DNA from: Rhabditoides inermis | Taxonomy: Eukaryota; Nematoda; Chromadorea; Rhabditida; Rhabditidae | Assembly: GCA_963966185.1 (NCBI GenBank) | Contig: CAWZYM010000326.1 | Span: 286,001-350,000, forward strand | Direction: 5' to 3' | Length of the DNA stretch: 64,000 nucleotides | Shown here: positions 11,482 to 22,677 of the stretch, piece by piece | How positions within the stretch are numbered: position 1 is the first letter of the stretch | Layout: each line of letters begins with the position of its first letter | Program-made: the position numbers and the translations under genes | Notes under the pieces: model-generated | The model's input: the letters and a program-made list of their open reading frames with translations, nothing else | What the model was told of the DNA's origin: nothing | Databases searched by the model: none

Positions 11482-12460
11482 GAGGAGGAGGGAGATAGGA
11501 TGAAAAGTAGACAGAACAGTGTAGAAAGAGATGGGGCGGTGTACATCTGTGAAACCTAAAATAAGTGAAAAGAAGTAGAAGAGATAGTTAGAAAAGACAA
11601 AAATTATGCTACTTTAACAAAATACATGGAACTTGAATACTTCAACTACAACCCTTACGTGTATGTATCTTCGCAAGAGTCATTAGAGAGCAATCAACTA
11701 TCAAACATGCAAGACGAACTATTCTTCTATTTTTTGTATACCTAGTGCGGAGGCGCGCGATAGCGCGCCGGAGCGCTAGTCTCCGCCGGTGTTTATGATC
11801 TATCATGGTATTGCGAACGATGGAGTCTGCAATGTGAACAATGAGATTCCGTCGTCTCTCATATATTCTGGAGTTTCTATTGTTGTCGAAAGAATTTTTG
11901 TTACGGTACGTATGTATACTGGTACAAGAATCAAAATTGGTTTTAGTTTATTCCTATGAGCGCCAAGCAAATGAAAATCCGCAAGGGTCTTTGGTGCTGC
12001 GCAGCACTGTGGTTACTACAATTTCCCCTACAGTAGTAAAAGGAATATATTACCAGGTGTTTCATCGCTACAAACACTATCCGACTGAACTACGCGGCGG
12101 TTCAATTTGAAGACCAGGTATTGATTAGTATCGCTTGGTTTTCAGAGTACGATATCTAGAGTTCCGCGTCGTTCTGTCCCCGTCCGCTATTCGACGCGGC
12201 TCACCGCTCCTCGGCCGTCTATTCCCTCTATTTCGCATGCAAAATCATTCATAAGATTGCATCGACTATCATAAACTACTTGAAGAGGTGGGATGGATAG
12301 TGGCGTTGAATTATATCGATTGATTAGGCGGGAGATGGAGCGCCTTGTGATGGCTGAGTTTCTGCGGACCCACAAGGTGGAGTACAGGCGTCTGTCGTCC
12401 CGCCGCATGCAGATGACCATCCGACCGAGGTGGCGCCAACTGCACAATTTTTATTCGTAA
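5271..12460 (+). CDS. F1: multi-pass membrane protein of a tandem family, exon 3 split by a Helitron-like array
   Basis: Exons inferred: 5271-5376, 5542-5733, 5776-5825 plus 11780-11905 (one exon split by mobile DNA), 11947-12011, 12057-12117, 12160-12287, 12328-12460. All phases close, giving 286 codons before TAA. It begins MVSRVIFP, as F2 and F3 begin MVSRVIY/MVSRVVY, and shares their intron phases; its 65-nt exon equals the matching F2 exon in length. Exon 3 resumes in frame after the array: the codon before it is GTG (5823-5825) and the next is TCT (11780-11782). IPSSLIYSGVSIVVER corresponds to IPTWLCIYGCVFLAER in F2. Several hydrophobic helices precede an Arg-rich tail. The function is unknown. 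The gene is either inactivated or splices the array out. Confidence 0.6.
5826..8127 (+). mobile_element. Helitron-like non-autonomous element, copy 1 (complete)
   Basis: The element begins TCCCCCTTTCATACTAATA and ends with a 7-bp GC hairpin followed by GGAGCG and CTAG. That is the Helitron pattern: 5' TC, 3' hairpin plus CTRR, no terminal inverted repeats. The 5' boundary is confirmed by copy 2, which starts with nearly the same sequence directly after this CTAG, and by the host exon of F1. It contains no Rep/helicase reading frame. The 3' half is GA-rich, with recurring motifs such as tctctagaaagttgttgtcac. The insertion site reads G^T, not the usual A^T. Confidence 0.75.
8100..8127 (+). other. 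Helitron 3' hairpin and CTAG terminus, copy 1
   Basis: GGCGCGC (8100-8106), loop GACA, GCGCGCC (8111-8117), then GGAGCG and CTAG (8124-8127). The stem is a perfect 7 bp. Confidence 0.8.
8128..11779 (+). mobile_element. Helitron-like element, copy 2, with an internal 1,571-bp tandem duplication
   Basis: It starts TCCCCCTTGCATACTAATA immediately after the CTAG of copy 1 and ends with the same hairpin and CTAG at 11776-11779. The segment from about 8630 to 9993 recurs at about 10201 to 11614 with an exact offset of 1,571 bp and very few differences, apart from GA-tract length. About 206 bp at 9994-10199 has no counterpart in copy 1 and sits at the duplication junction. No transposase-like ORF is present; ORFs inside are products of GA/CT tracts. 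Confidence 0.7.
11752..11779 (+). other. Helitron 3' hairpin and CTAG terminus, end of array
   Basis: GGCGCGC (11752-11758), loop GATA, GCGCGCC (11763-11769), then GGAGCG and CTAG (11776-11779). The next base, T11780, is host exon sequence. Confidence 0.8.
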
Positions 12461-12464
12461 TAAA
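12459..12464 (+). other. AATAAA overlapping the F1 stop codon
   Basis: The polyadenylation hexamer begins in the last bases of the F1 TAA (12458-12460). It supports a gene end here, only 264 bp before the F2 start. Confidence 0.5.
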
Positions 12465-12728
12465 TGTCACTTTTTAATGCATCAGATTGTTGTTGAAGCA
12501 TTTGTATTCGCTGTCACATCAGTGCATATCTCATATAGGACAACCTCTAATTTGAAACCGTAAGCTTGGAAGTCGAGTAGTTCGTTTCGTAGCCGTGTGT
12601 TTTGATTTTGGACTCGCGCGGTAGCCACGGGTGCGCTGTTTATGATACACTAACTCGAAATCGCCTTTCTCACTCCACTGTCGCCCGCCGCGCGCATTGT
12701 TTCTCGGCGCGTATTTGACTGCTGCGTG

Positions 12729-14227
12729 ATGGTGTCCCGTGTGATCTACTCGGCAGTGCCCCGCCCCATCACACCCCGTCCCCTCCCGCCGCCAACCTAC
12801 AACGACGCCTCCACCCAGAACGATCTGTCCACGCACGTCGCCTGTCAGGTAAATCGAGATGGATCGAGTAACCTCGAAACACGACCATGGTTGTTTCGAA
12901 GTGACTGACCACGTCTTTATCGATTGATTATCCCGCCTAGGTGGACCTGCCGGCGCCGCCAGTTCCTTGGACGGAGACGGCGATCGATACTGCGCGCGCG
13001 GTGGGACAGGCGATCGGTGAGTGACTCGCACGTACACGCGCTGTCAATTATCGATCGGTCCGTTCAGTGTACTTTGCGCCCACCGCCCTGCCTTGGCTCG
13101 TCTACCTATCGACCTAGCTACTTCCGGTAGTGAAGGTCGGCAGCAGCTTCGGTGCCAGCCCCGTGAATAACAAGGTGCGTCTCTCTCTCATTCTCTCTCT
13201 CATCTAATTCCCCACAGATCCCCACATGGCTCTGCATCTACGGCTGCGTCTTTCTCGCCGAGCGCGGCTGCAACCTAGTGAGTGTTACGGTGCCATCGTA
13301 CCCGTTTTCACTTACCGTATTCCAGGCATTCGAACCGAGCGACGACCTGGAGCTCGTCTACATGTTCGCCGCGATCATTCTCAGCATGTGGTAAGCGTGT
13401 GGTATCGATCAAGTATCGATTGATTGTTTCAGCTTTTACCCCTTTGTCGCTGCGGTGTGGCACACGAACTGGACCAGCGACGAGGTGGGTGCGAGTATTG
13501 ATTGATCGATTGACCTATGGAAAACTCGGCACCTTTATCATATATTGACCGATGTTTGAATATATATTGATCTGCCTGGTTCCGACGATCGATTGATTCT
13601 GCACACTTTCAGTCCGCCACGTTGTCGTTTCGTGTGGCTCAGCTGTCGTGTCTCGTGTACAGCATCGCTCTCGTCTATCGCATAGGCCGTGTGGCGCGTC
13701 GCATCTTCGCGGAGATAGTCGACGACATGAACAGGTGCGGGGATCGTTTGTTCCACTATCTAGAGCTCACGCGCCCTTTGAGACCCGCTCGCAATCGTTG
13801 TCAGAGACTTTCACAAGTTGAACATTCGCGAAGTGTGAACGGTTTGGTTTTTTTTTTGATAAGCGCGAGACGGATATGAATCTATGAGAGTGTATTGTTG
13901 GCGATGTACGCATGAGATGAACTCTCTCGCGTAGTGTACAATTTCGTTGGCGTCGATTTGGATACGAGTCGGACACCCGCCGTGTCCGGTGACGTGTGAG
14001 AGTGCACGATTTGGTTCATTGAGAGGCGCGAGTCGGATACGAGTCGATTGAATTGAGTCCACTCCCCCCGTTGCAGGCAGCTCTCTGCCCGTCGTGTCCG
14101 CGGGGAGCGCGAGAGGGAGGAGGCACTCCGAGTGCGAGCCGAGCGAGAAGAGTACGTGCACACACTCGTCGACTACTTCATGGACGGACACCGCATGCGC
14201 AGGAGGATGTACGCAATGAGGAGGTAG
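12729..14227 (+). CDS. F2: multi-pass membrane protein, tandem family
   Basis: Eight exons (12729-12848, 12941-13016, 13131-13174, 13218-13277, 13326-13390, 13433-13484, 13613-13734, 14077-14227) close in phase to 229 residues. The N-terminus MVSRVIYSAVPRP leads into a Pro-rich segment with DASTQNDL. Hydrophobic helices lie near residues 82-98 (WLCIYGCVFLAER), 108-132 (LVYMFAAIILSMCFYPF) and 145-168. The tail (about 181-229) is a charged Arg/Glu helix, probably cytoplasmic. I do not recognise the family; function is not inferred. F1 and F3 flank it on the same strand, so local gene duplication is the likely origin. Introns are short and rich in TCGATTGAT-like sequence. Confidence 0.7.
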
Positions 14228-14447
14228 ACCGTAGGCTAGAGTACTGTAGGCTTTTCCTGTATATATATACATTACTGTATATACTTCACTTTACTGTTTA
14301 GATCATATTCGTTTGTTTGTTCATTGTTGTTTCTTAATTTGCAATATAAACGCATTGTTCGATCTTCGATCGTTCTCTGTGCGTTACGCTAATTTCATTT
14401 CCACCTACTGCTGCGCCGTCATTTCCTCCGCTCATTTCCCCTCTCCC

Positions 14448-15759
14448 ATGGTGTCTCGAGTGGTGTACCCGGCGGTGTTCTGCCGCCGCTCGCTGACCCC
14501 GCCTCCTCACGCCCCGCCCACGCGGGACGCGTCGTGTCAGGCGGACTGGCCGGTGCACGTGGCGTGCCAAGTGGACCTGCCCGATCTGCCCGCGACATGG
14601 TTCGAGTGGATCTGCGAGTGGGGTGGGTGGATGAGAGAGGGTTGGCATGTATGGATTCTGAACCGCTGACCGAATTGATATTGTGTTGTCGAGTGTTGCG
14701 CTTTCTCGTGATCTCCTCTGCACTAGAGAACCGCTGGTTGACTATGCACTGTGCTAACTTTCTGTCTGACAAGTGATTGTAGGATAGACGATTGTATACG
14801 TGCTGTTCACTGAATACATGTAGCAAGCATCCACTGATCATGTCTTTTCACAGTCTTCTCTTTTCTGTGCGCGTGGCCCGAGTCTGCGTTCGAGCGCTTT
14901 CTCTGGACCGTGCCTTTCTATCTCCTCGCAATGACCGTCATAGCCACTGACACAGAGGTAGTTTACTTGTTTACTCGTTTACTCTGTCATACCCAACCAG
15001 ACAGATGTTGTTTACTTGTTTATTTCATTTTGTTTACTTGTTTACTCTTTCAGACGCGCCACTGGCTGTTCGTCTCGGGTGTCTCGTTCTTTGCACAGCG
15101 CGTCTACAAAGCTGTGTGTCGCCCTTTCCCGCACCCTCCAGTATCTTGTTGTTACAGTATGAGAAACCGAACCACACTCGCGCCCGTCTAGTCTACAAGT
15201 GCGCCTGCGCGGCGTATGGTACTTGGTCCGTCCATCACTTATTCCCAATTACAAAACATTTCAGGTACGTCTACACAATCCCCGCTCTTCTATCAGCGCA
15301 CATTGCCGCGGACTCTGAGCGAGACCTCCTCGGCGCATGGGTGCGAGTATCGATAGATTATCGATTTATCGATTGAATCGTAGGACTACACCGCGTACAT
15401 GGGAATTCTGGCGATGATCAAGCTCGTGGCTGTGGGCTATGGCGGTCTGATGGCGTGGAGTGTGTTCCAAGCCGGAAAAGATTGGCACACGTGAGTGGGG
15501 GCGGGGCTGGAGGGGGCGGGGCGTGGCAAGTATTCGGTTCCGACGGAACTAGACGTTCCCATGTTGACGTTTCTAATAGTAGCGGGATTGGCCGTTGCCT
15601 TGCAGTGGTTGGTTGGCGGCGGAGCGAGCGCGCCTGCACCAGCTGACTACTGTGTACTGGGACGAGTGCCGGCAGCAGCGGCGGCTGTACGGCAAGGCCA
15701 AGTCGATCCGCATCCGCGTCGCCCCGGCTGCGCTGCACACGGATCCGTTCAAGATGTAG
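14448..15759 (+). CDS. F3: multi-pass membrane protein, tandem family, with a 17-nt in-gene gap
   Basis: Exons: 14448-14622, 14854-14957, 15054-15140, 15158-15340, 15384-15490, 15606-15759; 269 residues. It starts MVSRVVYPAVF, shares the DAS.QAD and VACQVDLP motifs with F2, and ends in an Arg-rich helix (HQLTTVYWDECRQQRRLYG). Hydrophobic helices occur in exons 2 to 5 (for example VPFYLLAMTVIATD, WLFVSGVSFFAQR, YVYTIPALLSAHI, MGILAMIKLVAVGYGG). Between 15140 and 15158 the frame is restored only by removing 17 bases (15141-15157), which begin GTATCT and end TTACAG. This is either a micro-intron or an indel lesion. A 46-bp GTACTT...TTTCAG stretch at about 15219-15264 also resembles an intron, but removing it breaks the frame. 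Confidence 0.6.
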
Positions 15760-16061
15760 ACTCATAATATAAGTGATCTACCCTATTCCCTTTATCCAAG
15801 CTGTATTGTAGATGTGGTTTTAGTGACCCTTTACTGATCCGTTCAATATGTAGATGGGTATCTACTGTTTCTCGTATCCAAGCTGTATTGTCCCTGTATA
15901 GATGTGGTTTGGTGGTAAGATGTGAAACGATCCGTTCATGATGTAGACTCCTTGATTCATCCAGTTTTCATTATCCAAGCCGTGTAGTATGTGTTTGATG
16001 TGTGTTGTCGATAAAAATCATGTGAGAAAGCAAATCTGGTTGAAATATCGGCGCAATTGAA

Positions 16062-18466
16062 CTATATAAAAGTGCAGCTTGTTCCCCGAACCCACTTCTG
16101 CAGTGTGTACGCGAGTTGTGCCCCGTCGACGCACTGGAACAGCATCTTGGTGTTGTACGCCGCGCCCCGGTCCTGCAACGAATACTATGGGGTACTGTAG
16201 TACTGTTGTAAAACTCTTGCAATGAACAAATCTGCTACGCTTATTTCAGGTATTCGTTATCTGATATGTTTATTATCACTGGGCGTGTGGCACTCTTATA
16301 AAAACTGTATGGTTATTGTTACTTTTGAAGATTACATGCCGACTACGCTTTTTGATCCGTCGCGTTATAACGTTGATCCTGTCAACAGTGCAGAAACGAG
16401 TTTTCGTTTAGTTCGTTTCCAGATCATGAATTATTGTGGACTACGACCACCCCACTGAGTATAGCGCTTTGTGCTCAAGAAATGGGTTTCCGCAACCTGT
16501 TTCGACTAGGACCATCACTATCACTGGGGGTTACACATTAAATACACATAATAACACTCACCTCAGATATCCTTATGAGTATATGGCATCCGTAGACGGC
16601 GATGAGAGTCGAAGCGACGCCGACTCCGTTCAGAATCTGCGACGCCCTGAAAACGAATGTTCATCTGTTCGAAATACGTCATTTGAGTTTTGGTGTACAC
16701 GGTGTGAACAGCGCAACATGACATGATCATTCTGATCATTCTTCTATTGTACTTATATGTACGTTTCGTGGTTGCGATGAAACGGCAAACAATGGTTCAT
16801 TGATTTTATGTGCTGTACTGCACTTGACGTATATTTTAAACTCACTCGACGCTGCAAAATACAATTACCACATTTTGCGTTATAGTGTTTCTATACTCAC
16901 AGATAAATAAAACAAAATGAAAAACTTCATTCATACGTTTCACGATTCGAATAAAGATTGAAACTGCAAATCGTTGCAATTTCAAATCTGCGTGAATACA
17001 CAAAAACCTTCAAGCTTCAAACATCTTAAAAATTGTTAAGAACATGAATACTCACGCGCCGTTGACGTTCAAGCCCTCGTGGCCGCCGACGATGAGAACG
17101 ATCTGGAAAGGGAGATGCAGTCAGTTTCCTGATTCATGAAGCCACTCTCTTGAAAGAGGCAGAGAGAAAAAAAGGGACACTGAATGCGACGGCGACTAGT
17201 ATCCGAAATAATGAGGGGATAGAATACGATGTGAAAACCGTGAACAAGTTGTGTGACATCAACGTCATCAAATCACACAACTTGTGCCGTAGTTTTCTAG
17301 CGCAAGAATATCAATATCAGAATCGTGACGCTTCCGCAAGATTAGACCAGTTGTGACCTCTATCCGAACAAAAGCAGCTCACCTCTATCAGAATCCGAAT
17401 CACCGGCGACTGCTCGATCATGTAGCCGATCATTCGCAGCGCGCGGCTGACAAGCAACCGATAATCAATCGATATAATCAATCGATAATCTTTATCACTC
17501 ACGCGGTGGGCTCGGCTGACGGCAGGCACTTGCAGCAGCAGCAGAATGGTGGGGTGGTGAAGGAGATGCGCTGAAGTCTCTCTCTCTCCCTTCCTCTCTC
17601 CTTTCTCTCTCTCCTCTCTCTCTCTCTCCCTCTCCCTCGTATCTCTCTCCTCTCCCTCTCTCTTTGTTTCTCTCTTCTCTCTATCCCTCTCTTTATCTCC
17701 CCTCTCTCTCTCCCCTTCTATCTCCCCCTCTCTCTCCCTCACTCCATCCCTCTCTCTCCTCTCTCCCTCCCTCTCCTCCCTCCCCCTCCTTTCCCCTCTC
17801 TCTCTATCCCTCTCTCTCTCCATTCTTTCTCTTTCCTCTCTCTCCCTTTCTCCCTCCCTCCCCTCTCCTTCCCCCCCCCCCACCTTGTTCTTGAACTGCA
17901 GCCACTCGGCGAGCGCACTCCGCCCGCCCGCCAGTCGCATTATGAGTGCGTGCATCGTCTGATAGCACAGCATCAAGTAGCTGCAAGAAAAAAAAATGAA
18001 TGAATGGATTCCAGAAAAAAACTGCGTCCGTCACACAATTTAAATCACCAAATCAACCCCAAAAATGTTTAAAGCGAGCAATTCGTAAGAGAAGTAAAAG
18101 TAGCTGCAAAAATACGGAGTGAATGAATTCAATTTCAAATCAATTCAAAATTTTTATGATCATAACTTAAACATCAATTATTCACCGAGTAGCGCCGGGA
18201 TGAATGATTTTTTTACAGAAAAACCTGCTTCACACAACCCAAAGGAACAGTCGCTTATCTCATCCACAACCTGCCACAACTCATTTTCACACGAAAAAAA
18301 CATTTGGCAGTAACCGGAATCGAACCCGCGAAACTCGGGAGCCATAATATATACTCCGAATCGAAAATAAGTCGCCTTTGTTCCTTTTAACACAAAAAAT
18401 TGTTCAAAGCGAGCAATTCAAAAGAGGAGTGGAAGTAGCTGCAAAAAACACTGAGTGAACCCAATT

Positions 18467-18517
<51 letters not shown>

Positions 18518-19016
18518 ATATTCATTTATGAGTTTTCAGCAAAAATCCGTGGTCACTTTTTCTAGTAATGCTAGGGCACGCCTGAGATCGATTCTTACGA
18601 AAAGAGCGTGATAATATAACTACGAGGTATATTGTCTGATGTCTTATCGTCTTATGCCGAGTTCGGTGTGGTATAGGCAAAACGAATTATTGGATTTTGG
18701 ATTTTTTGGCTACACAACCAGGATTAGTGCGACCTAATTTATCTGATTATACAGCTACCGTGAAACGTATGAAAAGTGTCTAAATTTAAAATTATTGACA
18801 ATGCACTCACGTCAATCCGATAGCGTAGAGAATAGGCATGGATCGGGGAAAGATATTGCCACCGAGTGAGCACAGACACACCACCTGAAGATTGGAATCG
18901 ATCGATAAGTCGATAAATCAATCAATAATTCGACAATCCACCCACCAGTGGCATATACGCAACCCAGTAGAGATCCGTTTGCAAGTACTCGTCAGAGACT
19001 CTGAAACGGGATATGA

Positions 19017-19050
<34 letters not shown>

Positions 19051-19056
19051 GGAGAG

Positions 19057-19092
<36 letters not shown>

Positions 19093-19955
19093 CACTTCTT
19101 GTGGACCACCCATATGATTCTCATAGTAGTCAGTAGTACGATGAATGTGATGAGGGAACAGACGTAGATGAATACGTACATAGCAGTGTTCATTCCTGAA
19201 TGGAAGGAATGTCTCGGGATGAGATAGTGAAGCATTGTGGTATTCGCCTATTCGCTCTATCCACTATGTTCCATATGTAGTGCCTAGCCTAACCACAACT
19301 GGCTGTGGTTTGTGTATATTGTCAAAAAACTGCGGAATCTCTGTGAAAAGAACGTCATAACAACAATGATATCCTGCCTGCCTGATTCACTGATCCACCA
19401 CCAAAACGATATAACACTCAACACTCAACACTATGTTCAATACGATTCACGCCCAACATAAGTTGAAAAGTATATTTCGCGAGCAATGCAGCATTAGTTG
19501 AAGGTTGTAAGTTGATCCACAAAAACTGAAAAATACAAAAAGCTATTTCTCTACATTTCATATATCCATTCTTACACTTCACTAACGATCAAATGCTTAC
19601 ATGTTCTAACTCACATACTTGCACTCATTCCATTTCTCTGTACTAAGCTATGGAATAATGGAAATGTTGTCTTTCTTCTCTTTGCCACTTACTTACAACG
19701 TAGAGCGAAAATTATTCACCGAGGTACCGACTTCCCGACAGTGACAGTACATACGCGCTTCAGCCGTTCTACTTTCCGCTCCTTCCATTCTCTCTCTCTC
19801 TCTCCCTCCCTCCCTCCCTCCATCCCTTCCTCTCTCTTTCTTTCTCTCTCTCTCCACCCACCATGAAAGTGTTCGGCGACCTTGGGAGTGCGGACGAACG
19901 ACAGTGGCATGCTTTTCTCGCCCTCCGGGGGCAGCACCCACACGTCGTCCATCTT
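16062..19955 (-). CDS. Organic solute transporter alpha / TMEM184-family protein (Solute_trans_a)
   Basis: Ten exons, 5' to 3' on the minus strand: 19955-19862 (ATG at 19952), 19195-19096, 19000-18946, 18884-18811, 17980-17884, 17570-17503, 17446-17383, 17102-17056, 16646-16562, 16172-16062. Phases close to 263 residues. Early transmembrane helix YVFIYVCSLITFIVLLTT, later helices, and the Cys-rich loop TPPFCCCCKCLP followed by RALRMIGYMIEQSPVIRILI are hallmarks of the OST-alpha fold. Family members act in steroid/bile-acid-like solute efflux or, in TMEM184 relatives, as less-defined membrane proteins; the substrate cannot be read here. The first exon follows a splice acceptor directly before ATG, so a 5' UTR exon or a trans-spliced leader is likely. 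The intron at 17579-17883 is a CT-rich microsatellite. Confidence 0.8.
18241..18388. mobile_element. Short MITE of the AGGAACAGTGGCGACTTAT family
   Basis: About 150 bp with ends aaaggaacagtcgcttat and, inverted, aaaggaacaaaggcgacttat, sitting in an intron of the OST-alpha-like gene. It matches the ends of the MITE at 50196-50549 and also carries the reverse complement of a tRNA-type B box (ggaatcgaacccgcg). TTAA is present on the right flank only. Confidence 0.6.
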
Positions 19956-20655
19956 CTGAAAAGCATGGCTGATCAACCGATAACCGATCAACTGATTAAC
20001 TGATCAACTGATCATGCACCATGCACATCGGCTCGTCACGCGTGTGCACATCAATGTAAAACTGTTATGATTGTTAAACTCTTATAAACGTTTTGAATTG
20101 ATTAAAATGTGCACAACCAATACAATTTTGTCAATGTGCACATCAATTACCGCGAGAGAGAGAGAAAGAGGGTGAAGAGATTGGCAGACAATTAGAGCGA
20201 TACATCACACGAATAAATTTTGTGTAGTGTAGTGGCGGATCTCAAAATTCCTTGATTCTCGACTGCGCAGTTGCACACGATACGTATACGTTTCAGGGCA
20301 AAGAGATATCACATACGACACGTTGTTAGTAATACGACACGGAGGTAAATATTATAAAAAAAAATTTATCTTGATGAAGAAGAGACTGACTGATGAGGAT
20401 GAAAAAAATGAGAAAGAGAATCACAAACACGTCATGACCACAATATTCTTATCACCTTCCCCAAATCAATAGTTCAAATAAACGCCTCCCATAAATGGGT
20501 ACCTCACAAGGTGTTCATAGTCATAGCGCCTAACAACCCACTTCCCTTTTCCCGATTCACAGTCCTTCTTATCACTGACTACTCTTCCTTCTACGTATAA
20601 TGTTTGCCGACACAAACCATCCCGCAGTTGTACCTACGAACAACTGTTGTCGATC

Positions 20656-20705
<50 letters not shown>

Positions 20706-21440
20706 GTGGCTGACCACTGTTTGTCTGACTACTCCAACTACAGACGTCAATTGACCCATATCTTCTTATCTGGTAAGGCGGAAGTGACTCACACGTTTAG
20801 ACAATACGCGAAAAAAGAAAACGAATTCGCGTTTTCGCGAGTCAGAAAGTCAATGTAATTCACAAAACACGAGAATACTCATGACTTTGTCATTTTATAG
20901 CCACTCGCAAACGATTCAAATCCGACTTAAAAATAGCGTATGCAAGAGAAACGCGAACAACACACCCACTACATGGATCATTACTCTGCAAACTGGTAAG
21001 TATGACTCATATATGATTATAACACAAAACGGCAGAACTGAAGGTCAACCCCTACTCTCTCTCGCTCCCCTAAATACGATTCCTAGAATAAACAGTATCA
21101 AGCAAACCAATCAGACGCGTCTCCTGTCTCGAGTGTTCCAATGAAAATCGACTGCGTAATAGACAAACAAAACTCTCAAGCCGCAAATCAAAACCTCTCA
21201 TTTGTATTTATTCTCTCAATATCGCAAACACAGCCACATCACAATTCGGAATCAAATAGATATTTGAAATAGACAGGGAAAAGCTAACAATATTACATCA
21301 CCATAAAGCAACCGCGAGTAGCTACAACCTACATATAATATTATGGTTACACGGAATATCACAGAACAACTCGACTATAGAAAGTGAGTAAAGGGGGTAA
21401 ACTCTCAAGGACATACAGTCATGGCCTGCATCAAATGCTG
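19956..21440. other. Intergenic, no supported gene
   Basis: Between the 5' end of the OST-alpha-like gene and the 3' end of the Lys/Glu-rich gene. It contains a TC microsatellite at about 20659-20700 and a TTTATT at 21207-21212 that is AATAAA on the minus strand, a plausible polyadenylation signal for the gene ending at 21441. ORFs of 84-87 residues here show no domain, splice context or composition of a real protein. Confidence 0.5.
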
Positions 21441-22645
21441 CTACTCCTTCTCTTCCTTCTCTTCCTTCTTCTTCTCTCCCTCCTTCACCTCCTCCTTCTT
21501 GGCAGCCTCGGTCGGAGCAGGGACAGCAGGGGCGTCAGTCTTCTTCTCCTCCTCCTTCTTCTCTACCTCCTTCTTCTTCTCCTCTGGCTTCGAAGCAGTG
21601 GTGGGATCCGTCTTCACTTCCTCCTTCTTCTCAGTCGCAACTGCCGGAGCAGGAGCACCCGTTGGCTCCTTCTCCTTCGGCTGTTCCTTCTCCGCCGCCT
21701 TCTCCTCTTCCTTCTTCGCTTCCGTCACAGCAACCGGCGGCTGAGTGGCAGGAATCGTCTCATTCTGCAAAAATGAACATAAAACAAATAAGAATAGGGG
21801 AAAAGGAGAGAGGGTGAATAACACAAGAATCCACAAGGGACAAAGTGGGAGTGAAGCAGGGGGCAGAAAGCAAGAAAGCAAGTGTGTGTATTAGTGGCTG
21901 GGCATGCTTACTGTGGGTGCGTGCTTAGCAGGCAGGCCAGCCTCGTCGCTCTCTCTCTTCACCTTCCCAGCAGGGAGAGACGCGTTCGAAGCAACCGCGG
22001 GAGGGGCGACGGACGACTGCAAGGGAACAAACTGCTATGAAGAGAGAGAGAGAGGGAGAGAGAAAGGGAGATAGATAGAGTGAGTGAGAGAGAGAAAGGA
22101 GAGAGAGAGAGAGAGAGGGGGGGGGGGGAGGGAGGGAGAGATAGAGATAGAGAGACAGAGAGAGAAGGATGGTACCCACCGGAAGTCCCTGTGGTATCTC
22201 CAGCTCGGCAGTCTGTGCGGGCGCAGTGGGCGAGGTCGTCTTGCGGGTCGGGTGCGCTCGGTCAAAGAAATACTCCTGCAAATAGACAATGTTATGTTTC
22301 ACACAAAATAGTTATACAATTTATCCACAGGACTTTCAAGTTGTTGCCTTTCTCATCCAGCATTTGCATCACCTTTCAACAACACACACACACACTATGC
22401 ACATGTGCTATTCAAGCCGTTCCACATTCTCGATATTATACGCTTCAGTGACACACTGCACTCCAACATTAATACACCGTTCAATTCGTATAGTTGGAAT
22501 TGATTGTGAGCCCACATGCTAACACTAACTGCCCACATCGACACTAAACGCTTCAGCTTCACCAACACATAGTAATTCAACCCTATTTGGATCTCTCTTT
22601 CTCCCCCCTCCCCCTCCCCACCTCTCTCTCTCTCTCCCTCTCCTT

Positions 22646-22677
<32 letters not shown>

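Noticed and set aside
7128..11546. Ser/Leu- and Arg/Glu-rich ORFs in the Helitron-like elements
   Set aside because: They are translations of GA/CT tracts with no Rep or helicase motif.
12904..13130. Retaining intron sequence as coding in F2
   Set aside because: Intron-retaining frames meet stops, and splicing gives phase agreement with F1 and F3.
20604..21144. ORFs of 84 and 87 codons between the OST-alpha-like and Lys/Glu-rich genes
   Set aside because: One is initiated over a TC microsatellite; neither has plausible splice partners, domains or coding-like composition.
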